Source: Hydractinia symbiolongicarpus (lineage: Eukaryota; Cnidaria; Hydrozoa; Anthoathecata; Hydractiniidae). Taken from it: a stretch of 64,000 nt of DNA. Both the position numbers and the translations under genes were made by a program. Below, piece by piece: positions 1 to 14,200 of this stretch (position 1 is its first letter; every line of letters begins with the position of its first letter). The notes under the pieces are model-generated. The model was not told where the DNA came from. It was given only the letters and a program-made list of their open reading frames with translations, and did no database searches. The DNA lies in assembly GCF_029227915.1 (NCBI RefSeq), contig NC_079889.1:4402001-4466000 (forward strand), written 5' to 3'.

Positions 1-2225
1 ACAGAGAAATTTACTTTATGTTTGTGGTTTTGTTTATACATTTGCTAACTTTAAAGCTAAAAAGATAAAGAGTTTTTTCTTCTTATCCGCATGGCGCCGT
101 AGCTTAGTGGTTATAACTCTTGCACTTTATGCAGGAGACCTGGGTCCGATTTCCCTAGGCGGGGATACAGTATGGGTGAGTGAAAGTTACCATAGCCCCG
201 GGTTAACCCAAGTCATGTTGTGAGGGAAATTGGGGAGATCGCATCTAGATGTTTCACTTAGGTCTGGTAGAGCGCAGACCGTAATTGGATCTAGTATTCC
301 CCATCTAAGCCATGGCCTCTCCTGAAACAATAGATGTAAAATAGGCACATTTATGATTTTGTAAAAACGTTCGAAATGTCTTAATACGTTGTCACTAAAG
401 GGAGTTATTAGCGTTATTGAGGACCGAACGCGTTAATAGTATTAACACTGTTAACACCGACCATTTACACCACACATTCATTACCGCGTTTAGCGCCTAC
501 ATTAACGCTGGTAAGCCCCTTAACACCATCAGTGTGAACAATGCTTTAGCATAGATGCATTCGAAATTATGACAAAAGTAAGCACCGTAAAAGCCATAGT
601 TTTCAAGACATATCTTATACTACAGGTTATGTAAGTTCCATCGAAAAACAGAATTAAAGCTAAATTTATTTCGAGTGGCGCGCTAGCTTAACTACACAAA
701 CAAATATGCAACATTTGAGCATGTAGAGGAGAGAATGCTATGCAATATTGATTCTCAGATCCTCACAGTATTAACAATCAAAGAACTTAATAAAATTTAT
801 ATGAAATGTATTTCTTACTGCAATAAAACTAAGAACCAATAACCTGTATAATTGAACGAAATCTTTATTCGTAACTGCTGTGTAATCCACCTTTCTTCAC
901 TTAAAATTCTAACTATCCGCGTTATATAAAAAAAAAAAATCTTTTGAAAAGATTGAAAACACATGAACATTCTTTTATGCATTTAATTTTTACATACATA
1001 AATAAATATAAAAAACAAACACTTATTATGGCAAACATTTAACAAGTTACCATTTTAATTGGGTTACTATGGAAACTATAAAAAGTTTAAATGGCCTAGA
1101 GAAAAACTTTCGTATTGTTATATTTGGTGGATGATGAAGTTAGTTCACATTGTTTTTATTCTTTTAAAGTTCCTAATGGGCGTTTTTAGTAATTCCAGAA
1201 TAAGTTAGTTTTTTGGATGCTGTTGATTTTTTACTTATTCAGTTATGTGAAATATTTACTGCCCCTCCTCCTTCCTACACGAATAATATCACCTCCATAC
1301 AAAAGCAGAAACCCAGGGTTTCCTAGAACTGTCGGTACAATAAATTTTGTAAAATTGCTAAATTTGATATTGTTTACATTTTAACCAAGTAAAAAGTGGA
1401 GACAGTTTATGGTTGAAAGTAACACAAGATCTCAGGAAAACCATCCATGAAATTCCTGACTTTACCAGAATTAGATGATGTACGGGCGATTTCACATGAT
1501 TTGGTGTGTTAGGTAGCAAGTGTGGCTATACCAGCCGTTCTACCTGCTGTTTCTGTAGGTGAAGTTTACAAAATGGCAAAACAGCAAGCACTTTAGTAAT
1601 AATTTTATCTTTGATTCTAAGCTACCTTAAAGTACAATCTTATTTCACACAAAATTAAAAAAAATCCACCTTCACGTGAAAGAAATACCAAGTAAAGAGT
1701 ACATTGAGAAAAAACCAAGCGAGAGAAATCTTAAATTATAGCAAATAGTGTTGAACACGAAAATACTTGTATGCATTGAAGCTGTTTTTGTATGCGACCT
1801 TCCCTATCGTTTATGCCAAAAGTACTGTGAATCCATCGGGAAAATAATATTGACGAATGAACTTTGAAATTCACAAAAGTACCTTAGAATTCGAGAAAAC
1901 CGCGACCATTAAAAAGCTTTGTAGTCAGATACACCTCCGTATAAATAAGCGCCCTGTTCCAAATAAACGCCACTGAACACACCGCCCTTTTTCAGAAACA
2001 AATAATATAAATAAAGTCAGTCTGAAAAAATATTCTGAAGAAAGGAAAAATTTCAAAATTCAAAATACCGATGTGTATTGACACAGAAGAACATTGATTA
2101 GCTAAAAAATACAAATTTATGTAGCATTTATATATCAGAAATAACAAACAAAAAAAACCGTAAAATTTGTAAAGCTGGCACGGTATCCAGTATGTAGTCT
2201 TTGGTTATTGCAGGAATCAAATCGT
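1..2225. other. Intergenic / 3' flank of COPB1 with one SINE
   Basis: AT-rich DNA downstream of the COPB1 stop. Apart from the tRNA-derived SINE near position 90 I see no open frame with coding character and no second gene. The COPB1 3' UTR must begin at 2225 and run leftwards, but I could not settle on one polyadenylation signal among several TTTATT strings (AATAAA on the minus strand). Confidence 0.5.
92..350 (+). repeat. tRNA-derived SINE, family A, copy 1
   Basis: A tRNA-like head begins GGCGCCGTAGCTTAGTGG, which resembles an A box, and continues to a degraded B box (GGGTCCGATTTCC). It is followed by a conserved body containing CCATAGCCCCGGGTTAACCC and a second block CCATCTAAGCCATGGCC. 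The same order of blocks recurs at 16851-17206, so this is a dispersed family rather than a tRNA gene. This copy has lost the clean B box and the tetranucleotide tail, so it appears older. Confidence 0.75.
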
Positions 2226-5200
2226 TTAGTTTTTCACTGTTTTCTTTTGAGATAGATTGATTTTATCACCCAAACTTAAAGCCATACCCTGAAACAATAA
2301 AAAGTTATTGTACATATAACTACGTTGAAATAGAACAAATAATTCATGCACTCATCCGAAGAGACAGAAAACTAGGCTATAAACAATGGTCAAAACAACT
2401 TAGTACCTGTATTTAATTTAAATTATAATAATATTAAAATATTATAAAAAATATAATATTATAATATCCTCATGCTTATGGAAAAAAATTATCGATATTA
2501 AAACATATGTACTTTTCAAGGGAGCAATATTTTTTTATTTATTTTATTTCACGCTAGTTTCAGGTAATGAGAATTTAGCCTATCCACTAAGTTTACAGTT
2601 CACCTGCAGTGCATCAATATATTATTTTAACTGTGAGATATTTGGCTTGAAAATATTGAATTTAGTAGGAGATTGTTTTTGGAGAAGGGTAGGCTCCAGT
2701 AGGAAGCCGATCGTTTGAAGTCAAGTTTTATGCACAGACAGAACTCGAAAGAAAAGTTAGCACGAAAATATTGATAAGATTTATATTTAATATCACAAGA
2801 AAAAAAGAGTTTTTAAATCTCGTCAGGTTGTTAAAGAAAGAGTGAACCTTGATTTTATCAGGCTTCCAAAGACAGTCATTTCGCTGAAAATAAAATTTAA
2901 TCAGCCCCGCCCACATTCATTTCTCAAGCAGCTGTTTAAAAAACCATGACCAAAAGTAGAATTTTTCGTGCAAGAAAATAAAATAATCGAAAATGAAATA
3001 AATAATTTAGCAAACATAACATAATTAAAAAAATCGTGAATAATTTAAAGAGGAAAATAACGCTGCATATTTATTAAGGTTTGGTTTAATTTCAAACAAA
3101 CAAACAAACAAATAAACCCGTCATACCTGACTTTTTGCACGAATACGAATATGTCCAATAACTAAGGCATCAGCACCCCCTTCCAAGGGTTTCTCTATAC
3201 TCAAATTAGCCAGCGCATCTTCACCAAATATACTTTTCGCATATAGGTTCGCAGCCATAAAACCACAAGTCCCAGAGATCGCCTGAAACATAAGTTGACA
3301 TAATTTAGTCACTTTTTGCTGACTAATTTCTAAATTGAAAAAGTTTTATAGTGCTTTCTTTCTTTCAATAAAAACAACATCAGAAAGACAATAAAAATTT
3401 TTGTCTCATTTAAATATCTTCTCTGCTTTGGTCCTCAACGTCTTCTCGTCTCATATGTTATGACCTCATAGATAATAGATTAAAAAAAAAAGGGTAAAAA
3501 AAGGGAAAAAACGGGGTTCAGTAAAAAAGAAATTTGGGCGGCAAAAAGTATTGTCATTTTGATCACTTTTGACGACTTTTGTTTTTCCGATAATGTACGC
3601 AACAGATTTCGATAAAATGGAATAAAAACGAGGCTAGGTCAGAGTTGTTAACTGTATCTACCTTTTCCGGTGTTAAACATTTCATATTGGTACATTTGAT
3701 AATATGATCCAAATATTCTCGAGTGTCAGTTATATTGGTATTTACAGAAACCTAGAAAAAGAATTGTTTATTATTAATATGCTAACTCACAAATAGCAAA
3801 AGAGCTCCTTTATAATTAGATTTTTAAGCATATTCTGTTAACCTTTATTTCATCCAAGAACTACGTCTAGACATATTGAAAACATCCTAATAAAATCTAC
3901 TAAATGAAGTCAATATTTCTTTAGCGACATGGTGAGGTTTTTGTGAGTGTCTAACAGACAGAAACAAAACAAAACGAAAAGCGAGAGAATATTTCAGGGT
4001 TTTTCAAAGATGAACATCAAGTACCACGTCAATGGAAACTGTCTTGACTTGGGAATAAAAACATGTTCAAAAATTGTTTAGAATATATAAAATCATTTTT
4101 CGCAATCCCGATATCTATAGTGAAATCACAAATAAGGTTAAACAATTTTGGATATGGGTATGATACAATTTCAAACACGAAAAATATTGAATTTTACAGA
4201 ACAAATTTTAACAATTGAGCCAGATTTACTGCATTGGCTGTGCACAAATTACGTAGCTAAGTGTTACAAAACAAAGCTTATGTTAACCCCATACCATACT
4301 TCTAGAATGCACCACCTTGAAATATCGTAACAACCAAATACTACCCTACATTTAAAGGATGTCCGCAAATAAACATCCACTCACAGGTGAACATAATTTA
4401 ACATTTTGAAAGAAATTTAGCGCAGGCTCTAACTAATACTTCAGGTATTAACTCATTTACTATCATACTGAAGGGGTGTTTTACACCATAATTAGGAATA
4501 GATATTTATATACAATCATTGGGAATAGACGTTTATTAATTAGCAATATAATCTTACCTTATTTTCCCATTCAAATTCTGCCCACATTGTTCTGAATTCA
4601 GAATCAGTGCACGACGCAGGCATGATGTAATCCATGATGTCAATATGAATATCGTTTAGTACGACGCAATTACGATCACCAGATCCGCCGCTCACATCGT
4701 AAACTATGTTACCGAATATAATACCATTTTCAGTTGATGCTACTTTGACGCTCGCCTGTAAAATGTTAAAGAATGAAGTTCTTGAGCATTTAAATCAGTG
4801 CCGTAGGGAAAAATTGTTTTGTGGGGCTTAAATTTAGTGTCAATGTTAGCAAGGGCAAACCATGGTTTCGTCTAAGGAGAGATTTCGAAAATCAGCAACT
4901 CTAGATTGCTGAAAATATTTTAAAAAAAACCTGTGCAACAAATCGGTTTTGAAAGTGCATGGAAACGATATGGTTACTTTCTATAATTTTTTAAAACAAA
5001 AAACTTGAATCCACCAGAAGGTATGTAATACCATTGACTTATAACCCTACGTAAATCGAAGTCACTAGCGCAATAAGCCAACACAAATTTCTTTAGGACT
5101 ACGAAGGGGCCGTATGGAGGAGATAAATATTCCACAGACCAGATCTTAGCTTGTTGAAAATGCTTTGCCAAAACTTACGAAAATCTCACTAATGTTGAAG

Positions 5201-8200
5201 TTTTACATGTTATCCGATCCGTTATGGGACTGGAACTGTAAGAGTGTGAAATTAAAAAAACCAGCATTACTGATTACGTACTTACCTTTATATTTGAAAA
5301 GTCATGAGCACCCAGCATAACTGGTGAAGGTTTTTCAACCAATTTCAAATCACCTAGATAACAAAAGTATAAATTATGTCCACAACTATATTCAATTGCT
5401 TAATATTATTTTCTAAATTTTTGATGCTTCTTGAATTATATCTTAAAAGTTTGAAGTACATTACACACTCAGTTCAGCCATTTAGTTTATACTGAAACTA
5501 ATTACAGACCATATTCTATCACTTTGATATTCAGTAAAATTAGACATTTTTTATTTTGATTCAGGAATTTAACACCCCAAAAATATGCATGGTAAAACGT
5601 GCCAAATCTCAACCATTGCTGAAATTTTAGAGCAAGCCTAAAATCTTTTATGTGCCTTTTTGCTAGACATTTGACATTGTCAATTACTAAGTTCTCTTAC
5701 TACATATTTTTCCTAGTAAACTTCAATCCCCACTTACCTAAAGTTGCTAGTTCCAAAGTGACATTCTGCAAAGTATCGGATGTTTGATTTACAATCAAAA
5801 CATCTAATACAATATCATACTGATTCACGTTCACGTAGGCTTCAGCGTAAATAGGATCAGAGAAACCAGTAAGTTGTGCCACCTAAAAACAGTTTTTTAC
5901 AAATTAGATGAAAACATACACAAAACTATCAAATGAATTTCAGCGTAATAGTTGCCACATGTACGGAATAGTTTAAAATGAGTTAACATCCCCCTTTTAA
6001 ACATCCCCTTCTTAAAACACAATTTCATTATCTTCTTTTCAGCTAATTTTGGAACATTTTTTTTTTGTTGCTAAAGCAAAGCAAAGCAAACGCAGGAGAT
6101 TAGCAAGTTTTGTCAAGGGGATAAATTTCAATAATATAAGAACTTTAGAAAATATAAAACTCTTTTCTACACCCCAACCTTTTTGTTACTATCTTGAAGA
6201 AATTTGGAATCATTTCAACTTTTTCTGCAAAAACCACAATTTTTTTTATCAAAAGAAAGGAACGTTTCGCAGAATAACAATACCTGTTGCATTATTATCT
6301 GAAAAACACTCCTTAGACATTTCTTTGAATTTTTAACCTTTGGGTGAGTACTTATTAGGACAGGATAGTGCTTGTGTATATTCAATAGCCTCTTTTGTGT
6401 CTAGTTAACAGAGGGTTGTTCATCTGAATAGATCTGAATAAGCTTTGGAACCTTATGTATTAAGATTTTATTTCAAAAAATTTGTGTTTATTTGCCAAGG
6501 AACACTTTGAGTATAAGACATTAAATTGATCATTTACAGCACACTTTTCAGTCACAAGTCGTTCTTATCAACCACAACCCATATTCTCGGAATAGCAATA
6601 ATACCTTGCTGAGTTTTGAGCTGATGTTTTCCTCATCTTTTTTATTGATAGGGTTTCCAATGGCTTGTAACAAAGATATTTCGAACTGATTTTCTGCTAC
6701 AGATTGGTCAGCTTTGGTGAACAGTTGCAAGAAAGCAATAGATTCATCAGCCTGTGCCTTCACAACTTGTTTGTTATTGTCACCTGAAATAAACAAGAAA
6801 TAACTAAGTAATTTCGAAGGGCTTAATAAACCATAGTGACAAAAAAATCCTATGTGATGCCAGCCACATTTATTAATGTGATTTTTACTTATGATATTAT
6901 CATATTAGAATATTAATACTGGATAACCACTTAAATGTTTAGTCAGTAGATATAAATCCACTTATCCCTATGGTATGTTATGAAAAAATACTCTGTTCAA
7001 ATACTCACTTAGCCAGAAAACACCTATGACGACGTGAAACATGTCTAAGTAGCTTTTCTGTCAGATTACTGTTTAATGCTGTTTTTGGGAACACCTAAAG
7101 TCATAAATGACCAAATAATGTCTTATTTCTTTTAGTAACTTTTAAGACAGTTTTTCTAATTTAAATTTGTTTATGACGAGATATGTTTTCTGTATACCTA
7201 CTTTCTCAACAAGTCGTTGTTCACATCATCAATTGCAAAGCGGTGATATAAATTAGTAAGGCTGCAAAAGATAAAGGTACAAACCTTGTCCATATTCAGT
7301 CACATCCCTGCTTCCTTCCAACATACTGGTAATAGCGTTTCTACATTCAACATTAAATATTTGATTCAAAAATCCATTTCTTTCGCCCAAAACTTTGATG
7401 CAAACGGCTAATCGATCAACATCATCTTCTGTGATTGGTTTCTCTGGAAGTCCAGATTGACCATAGTGAATAATACTGGCCATGATCAACATAGCCTCAG
7501 CACAAATTTTATTTTGGTGAGATTTATTGGAATCCAACTCTATAAAACGTAAGGCTAATTTTGTTAATGTACTTCCAATGGCACTGCCAATGAAGAAGTC
7601 TCCTTTCATTAAATATGTACGAAGAGCCGGTCTTGTCTCTTCATTAGCACTGTTGGTTGTTTTTGAAACAAGTGCACTTTGGGTGGCGTATGTTCCATCT
7701 GCTGTAACCATTCTCGAATTACTGCTCTTTACATCAACTTCTTCTTCCTCTTCGTCCTTGTTACCAGCCATACGGCGCATTTCGTCATCAACAATTGGCA
7801 TTTCCCCTAAACCCTCCTTGATCTCTTTAATAACAGTCAAAATGTCATTGGTTTCTGTGCAATGCTCTCCTAAAATCCACAAAGCATGGCGATGGATTTT
7901 TACATTTCGAATGGAGTTAAAGTTCTCCAATAACTTCTCCAGAATGACACTTTTCAACGAAGTAAACTTCAAAACAGCTTCACGAATAAACAACAGTACA
8001 TCCAAAGCAGCTTGCTCATTGGTGTCACCTAAGAACTCAGCAAGCATGGGCACAACAGTTGGTGCAACATCTGGATATTTCACACAACAAGAATGAAGTG
8101 TTCGGACTAAAAGCTGACGGTAATTTCCAGACTCATCTTGCTCTCCTTCTGTGTGCGTTTTCGTAATCTCCTTTTTCAATACCATGACAACCTTAAATAC

Positions 8201-11200
8201 ACAACCCGGTCTGTCAGATAGTTGTTTGCAAAGAAGTTTCACAGTATGTTTAATGTCACAATAAAATAAAAAAAGGTCATCATGTTTTAATACACATTGA
8301 AGCTGGTTTTACCTCTTCAATGTTTCTTAATGTAACTAAATCCAAGACAAGATCCAATGTCTTTTTTCTCACTTCCAAGTCGGGACTTGACAATACTCGC
8401 AAGATGTCCATAACAAGCTCCTACAATTACAACAGGTGTACAAAAAAGCTGGAATAAAATTATAAGCTTGAACTTAAATGTTTAGTTGTTTCTGACAATT
8501 CAAGTGAAACTAACAAGGAATTACTTAGTGGTCACAAGTGACTTATCCAAGTTTTCTGCTAAAGCAGAAACAGCAAGATATCCTGTGTAACACAAGGCCT
8601 GCTATTTTAGCACTTTACAGTATTGCAAAACTACTTCTTATTGGTCCAATATTTAGTTTATTTATAAGTTTCTTATGCCTTTTTTCTTCTTTTTAAAAAC
8701 AGTAGACATTATCTATCTGTCTGTGACTGTTACAAAGACAATGTTTTTTACCACACCGTTTTTTACCGAATGCACGAGTTTGTCGAGTTTTTTTGTTTTG
8801 TTTACATTTGTTTTGCAACCGTTAGAAGCTATGTGATGGAAAATAAGTAGTATGATTTGCTCAAATATATACTTTTTAACAGGACGGCATTCGAGTAGAA
8901 TATGCGTCTTCCCAGTTTAACTATAATTAACTGGATATCTGTCTTAGCTTATGTTACCTTCAAGCTTCATAGCTATCTAGCTAGGTATCTATCCATTTTC
9001 TTTATATTTCTTCTGGATTTTTGTTGGGCAGATTTCATGCGATTTTACATTTTGTGTAAGATTTTAAGAACTTTTTAGTTAAACGGGACTTACTCATTGC
9101 AAACGTTCTTTTTTTTGCATTTTCAGATTATTTTTTTTGTTAAAAGGCAGATTCCATATACTGAAATATTTGTTAATGGTATCAAAATTCAAATGGCAGG
9201 ACTTTTCATTTGTTTCTCTTAATAAATAAACATTTTTTGTAGCGTTGGTAGGGACTTTGCTGATGTCAGCAAAATTTTCAAACCTTTATATCTTCTTAAC
9301 CTTTTGTTAATAACACATGATAATATACGTTTTTCTTATCAGCGTTGCAAGCTCTGCACATTAAAGGAAACAGACAAACAATTTTTTTTGTTAATGCGCT
9401 GCTGACTTCAGCAAAAACCTAAACAACCTATTTTTATATTACCCTTATACCTAAGTGAATTTTTCCATAGGCTTTATTGACTAGTGGAATACAACAATGT
9501 TTTTTAGGAATCTAAATCTGTGTACACACAGTATCACTGGATATATCACTGTAAATTTAGCATCATACTTTTGTACCATTACCATTAAATTATTTTTCAA
9601 TATGAAGTAAAATGAACCTAACAAGTTACCTGTAACACTTTTTCATGGGCTGGACTTTCTTTCAACTTGATGAGTTTATCAAGCACAATTAATTTGACAT
9701 TGTTGTCACTCTCCTTTAAAATCAACTCAATATAATTGGTGGCAGCAGCCTAAAAAACAACAACAATTTAACAACCATGTTGGTTGAAGCGAAATAAACT
9801 TTTAAATACAAAATCTTCCTAGCTACAATAAAATTGTAGCTGGAAAGATTTTTTTTGTCTATATAAATGCTATTAAAAAGGCATGACATTTGTAAAAGAA
9901 CAGATTTGACTATTTTCCCGTACTTGTTCCGTAAGTGGTGTAAAAGTGCTAAAGATATAAACACCTTGGTTCGTTGTAGGAAGTAATTTATAATAAGTAA
10001 ATACCATATAATTAAATTTAAACAGTGAACGAAAAGATGCTAACTCGTACCACGTTGTCTCACTGCGATTGTCTGCCATTTTGTTTGTAGTGCTATTTAC
10101 TCCCAAACTTGTCCCCAGGGTTATATTTTCTCTGTAGGTTATCATTTATCCATAACGATGGTAAAACCAGGGGTCATTTTTTATATAGCAAGAGCATGTT
10201 CTTTTATACAGTTAAGAATTTTAAAATAAAATGTTCAACACACATTTAATATGGGAAGAAAAAACACGGCATTTAATTAATGTTGTTAAAATAATTTAAT
10301 TTAATCGCGTTCGCACGCAATTCATGGAATTCCCTGTATTATGACTATTCCCAAGTTCAATTCTGATACAACATTATTCTACCAACAAAATACAATGCCA
10401 ACCTTTATAGCAGTAGGTGCTGATGATAATGTTACTAAAGTTCCTGCCGCTTCATATCGAACAGCATTGGATGACGAATTCAGTAAGTTGTATATGCACT
10501 TGATGAATCGAGCTCTTTCTTGTGGATTGGCAATACAAACTTTGTAAATTAGTTCAACAATCACAAGTTGCAGGATTTCATTAAACGAGTGGACTTGATC
10601 AATGCAAGAACTAAGATAATCCAATGCCCTTTCCTAAATATAACATGAACAATAATACAATGTAAAGTACAAATTTTCAACATTTACATCTAATATATTA
10701 ACATTAGCATGTCAGTCATTGCATAAAAAGCTGGAAAATGATGTTTTCTTAGTCAAAATTAACTTTTCCAACCTGAGATTTCAGGCAAAAACTTTTAGCA
10801 ATTTGGACTTGTAAATCATAGGGTATAATCATAAAGTTGCTAAATGTTGATGTAACTACCCTCTTATTTAAAATCACAAGTACATTACTCTCTACAATTC
10901 GAATGCTTAGCAGAACAAAACATTTCTTCTAAATATAGAAAGTAAATATAAACTTTGATCAGTGTGGTCAATCTAGCTTTTTACAAGCAAGTGAAAATTC
11001 GAAATCAGGCTGGAATATACTTATGTGGAGAACACAATCACACTAAGAGAATATGCTCACACAATGTTCAGTGGAGAAAAAGGCTGAGCAATAGGTTAGT
11101 ATATGCTCTAAAAAAGTCTAAAGGTGTTAACATTATGAAGGTTCAAATTACACACATTCATTTAGTACAGTTTGTTAAGAAATTTTCACCTTGTCAGAAA

Positions 11201-14200
11201 AATCCTTGGAATTAAGATTAAATTAAAAAACTGTATAAAGTCTAAAGTATATATAGGAAAATTACCAATCATGTCTACAGTTTGCTGCTAATCTACATTA
11301 ATATTTGGTCTCAAAATTTGGACTGTGGGTTCAACTGACCAAGTTTAAACTTCGAAACGCTTAACCAAGCAATTTTGAATGATATTTAAAATCTCACCTG
11401 ATCAACATGTATCAACATCATAAATGCATTTCGTTTGCATGAAGCATCTTGTTCTTTTTCCAGGAAATCAAAGACAAGTTCTGGTGCATCTGGGATCAAG
11501 TACTCAAAATTCCTAAAAAAATGAGAAATTTATGGCAGAGTAAAACAATATATCAGTTGAATGGCCTAAAAAAAATCCAGCTTATTGGATAGACGAAGAG
11601 TTCATATTATTTTAATGACACATCAATGAGTTGCCCTAATACAAACAAAGAAAATTCCCCCATAACTTTCTACTTATCAATCACCTGTCAATACTAAAAA
11701 ATGTTTTCACAAATTTTTAATTTTTCCCTTTTGTTGCAGAGTTTGTAACACTGATTAAAATAGGATCATATATGCTTTTGTAAAACCGATATATGGATAG
11801 TTTAGACATTAAACATTAAAAACATATATTTTTTTGTTCATATTTTAATATGAAAAAGGCATACCTGTAAATTGTGTATATGGCAAATACAGCATTTCTT
11901 CTTACATAAGAATGACGATGTTCCAAACATGCTCTTATTGCTGGCATCAATGGCTCAAGCAACTCTGCTTCCTGAAAATGCAACATAAGTTTATTTCTGC
12001 AGAAGAATAAAGACAGGATTAGGTGTAGATTTGAGAAGGAAAAGAAGTAGAATTTGAGTTATAAAAATTAAACAAGACGTATGATATACGCAAACAACCT
12101 CGCCAAAAAAGTGTATAAAAAGCTGAAGTTAGACACGACATATTTTGCTATTCGGATAGGCAATAATATTGATAGAAAATTTCTCGAAATTTCAATTTTC
12201 GTTAGGTCAGTCTGTAAACACGTCCTCGCGGGCGAGATAGTAAAAAGAAAAAAAAAAGTATAAATAGTTACCAAGATGAGATTCGAACACACGACTACTC
12301 CCGTGTCGGTGCTCAGAGAGGCAAAAATTTCCATTCTTGTAGGACACATTTGCGTTTTAATACAAGCTCACGAGCTTGTAAAAATTAATTTTGCTATCTA
12401 AAATTAATTTACAAATACAGAGCTGTGTCAAAAATGTGTGGTCTGGTTCTAAATATTTTTTTTTAATCCATCCAGTAACATAAATTATTTTTAAAATATT
12501 AAATATGCAAATTTTCAAGCCAAAACTTATACCCAAGTTGGATAATCTTTTAGCATTTGTAAATTCTCAATATCTGAAGTTTCAACAAATAAGAGTTTAG
12601 GTAACAATTTTTTGTGTGCAGATCTTAAATTTGAGGTAAAAATATTAGCAAAACAAGCCTGTTTTCCTGGGTAAAATCCAGAGTGCAAGTTCCAGCCCAA
12701 TTCATGGATGGAAATTTTAACCCATTACACAATTTTTTTATAAGCAACATAGAAATTTTGTCACATTTTATGTTGCTTGTTTTTTGGCTAATATCTAGAT
12801 CTAATGTTGCATAGAAAAGGGAAAATACAAAAAAAAAATCACAGTTTTGAATATAATGCATAAATACATAATCAAATTCTAAATATTGTGTAACATTACA
12901 GTTAATATGAACTACATATACTACTCATTGTAATATTAAAATCTTGTTCATTAAGTGATGCATGGAAGAAGGTATAGTTAATCAAGTTTTAGTTATTCTT
13001 GTTTTCATTTTTTTAATTTAAAGGTTGCTTACTCACAATTGTATAAAACTAAAGTGACTTGATAATTTTTCAAATCAAGTTCATTTGCTTAAAGATGAGT
13101 TATGTATATGAACAAGTCTTAGATGAAGCATTAATTAAATTTTGTAACTACTGGTGGGACAACTAGAATATAAATGTAAATTAAATTATGGAAAGTTGGA
13201 TGGCGGCTAATAAGGATATTTAATGCTTTGTATTTACCACACTAAATTATTTCCGATATTGTCAAGAATTTTTTATGATTTACTTATTTTTATATTAGTT
13301 ATTTTTTAAGTTTAATTCTCAAGCAAATCATATAAAGATTAAATTATTATAGTATGTTTTTATAAACCCTCAAAATAAAGAACACAAAGCCTTAACCTGA
13401 CTTTCTCATAAAATCATCAGAAGGTGAATAAAACAACACAAAAATGCTACTGAATGAAAAATAAATATCATATATTTTTAAACAACATTTAATAAAAACA
13501 AACTGATTAAATTTAAGACACAATGAAGGGTTGCAAAGTCTTCTTAAATCGTTCTCTGACTTCACATTTTGCAATTTTGTAATTTCAATAATTTGTGAAA
13601 GCTTTTGCAGACATAAGAAAATGTTAATTTGCATATGTGAATTAGCATATTATTACTGCTGCAAGCTTGATTTGCCTGATAACTGTCTTTACTATTTCTC
13701 AAGTGAAAACGATGACTGGTTGGGAAGATTCAACTATGTGAAGACCTGAAAAAAGAGCTCCTTTTCTAGGGTATTATTTAGCTTTTAATTTGTCTGTTAG
13801 ATGGCCAATTCCCAATTAAAAATACTTGTTGACTTTAGCAAACAGATATCTATTTGTTTAACAACTTTATTAATTTTGCTCTGTTACCTATATATAGCTC
13901 ATGTATTCATTTCTCAAAAACTAACCAGCGGAAATTCAGTCATTGCATAGCATTTCCATTTTTTACTTTGAAGCATGGATTCTAATTTAATGATTTGAAA
14001 TTTTGGATCAATGCTACAAGGAATTAGTATAAGAGTTGTTTCTTCCTCTGTACACATGTATTGTCTATCCTCTGGAAGACTGCCAAGAAAATTTCTATTG
14101 GGCCTCATGGCCCTAATTGTTGCAGTGGTTTTGAGATGGAAATTAAGTTACCTTAAGTTTGCATAAAAATCTCAGTGTAGAACCACGAATAAATTCATTA

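Noticed and set aside
7527-8096. 189-codon plus-strand ORF
   Set aside because: Antisense shadow of the largest COPB1 exon; Ser-rich composition is the complement of the acidic linker codons.
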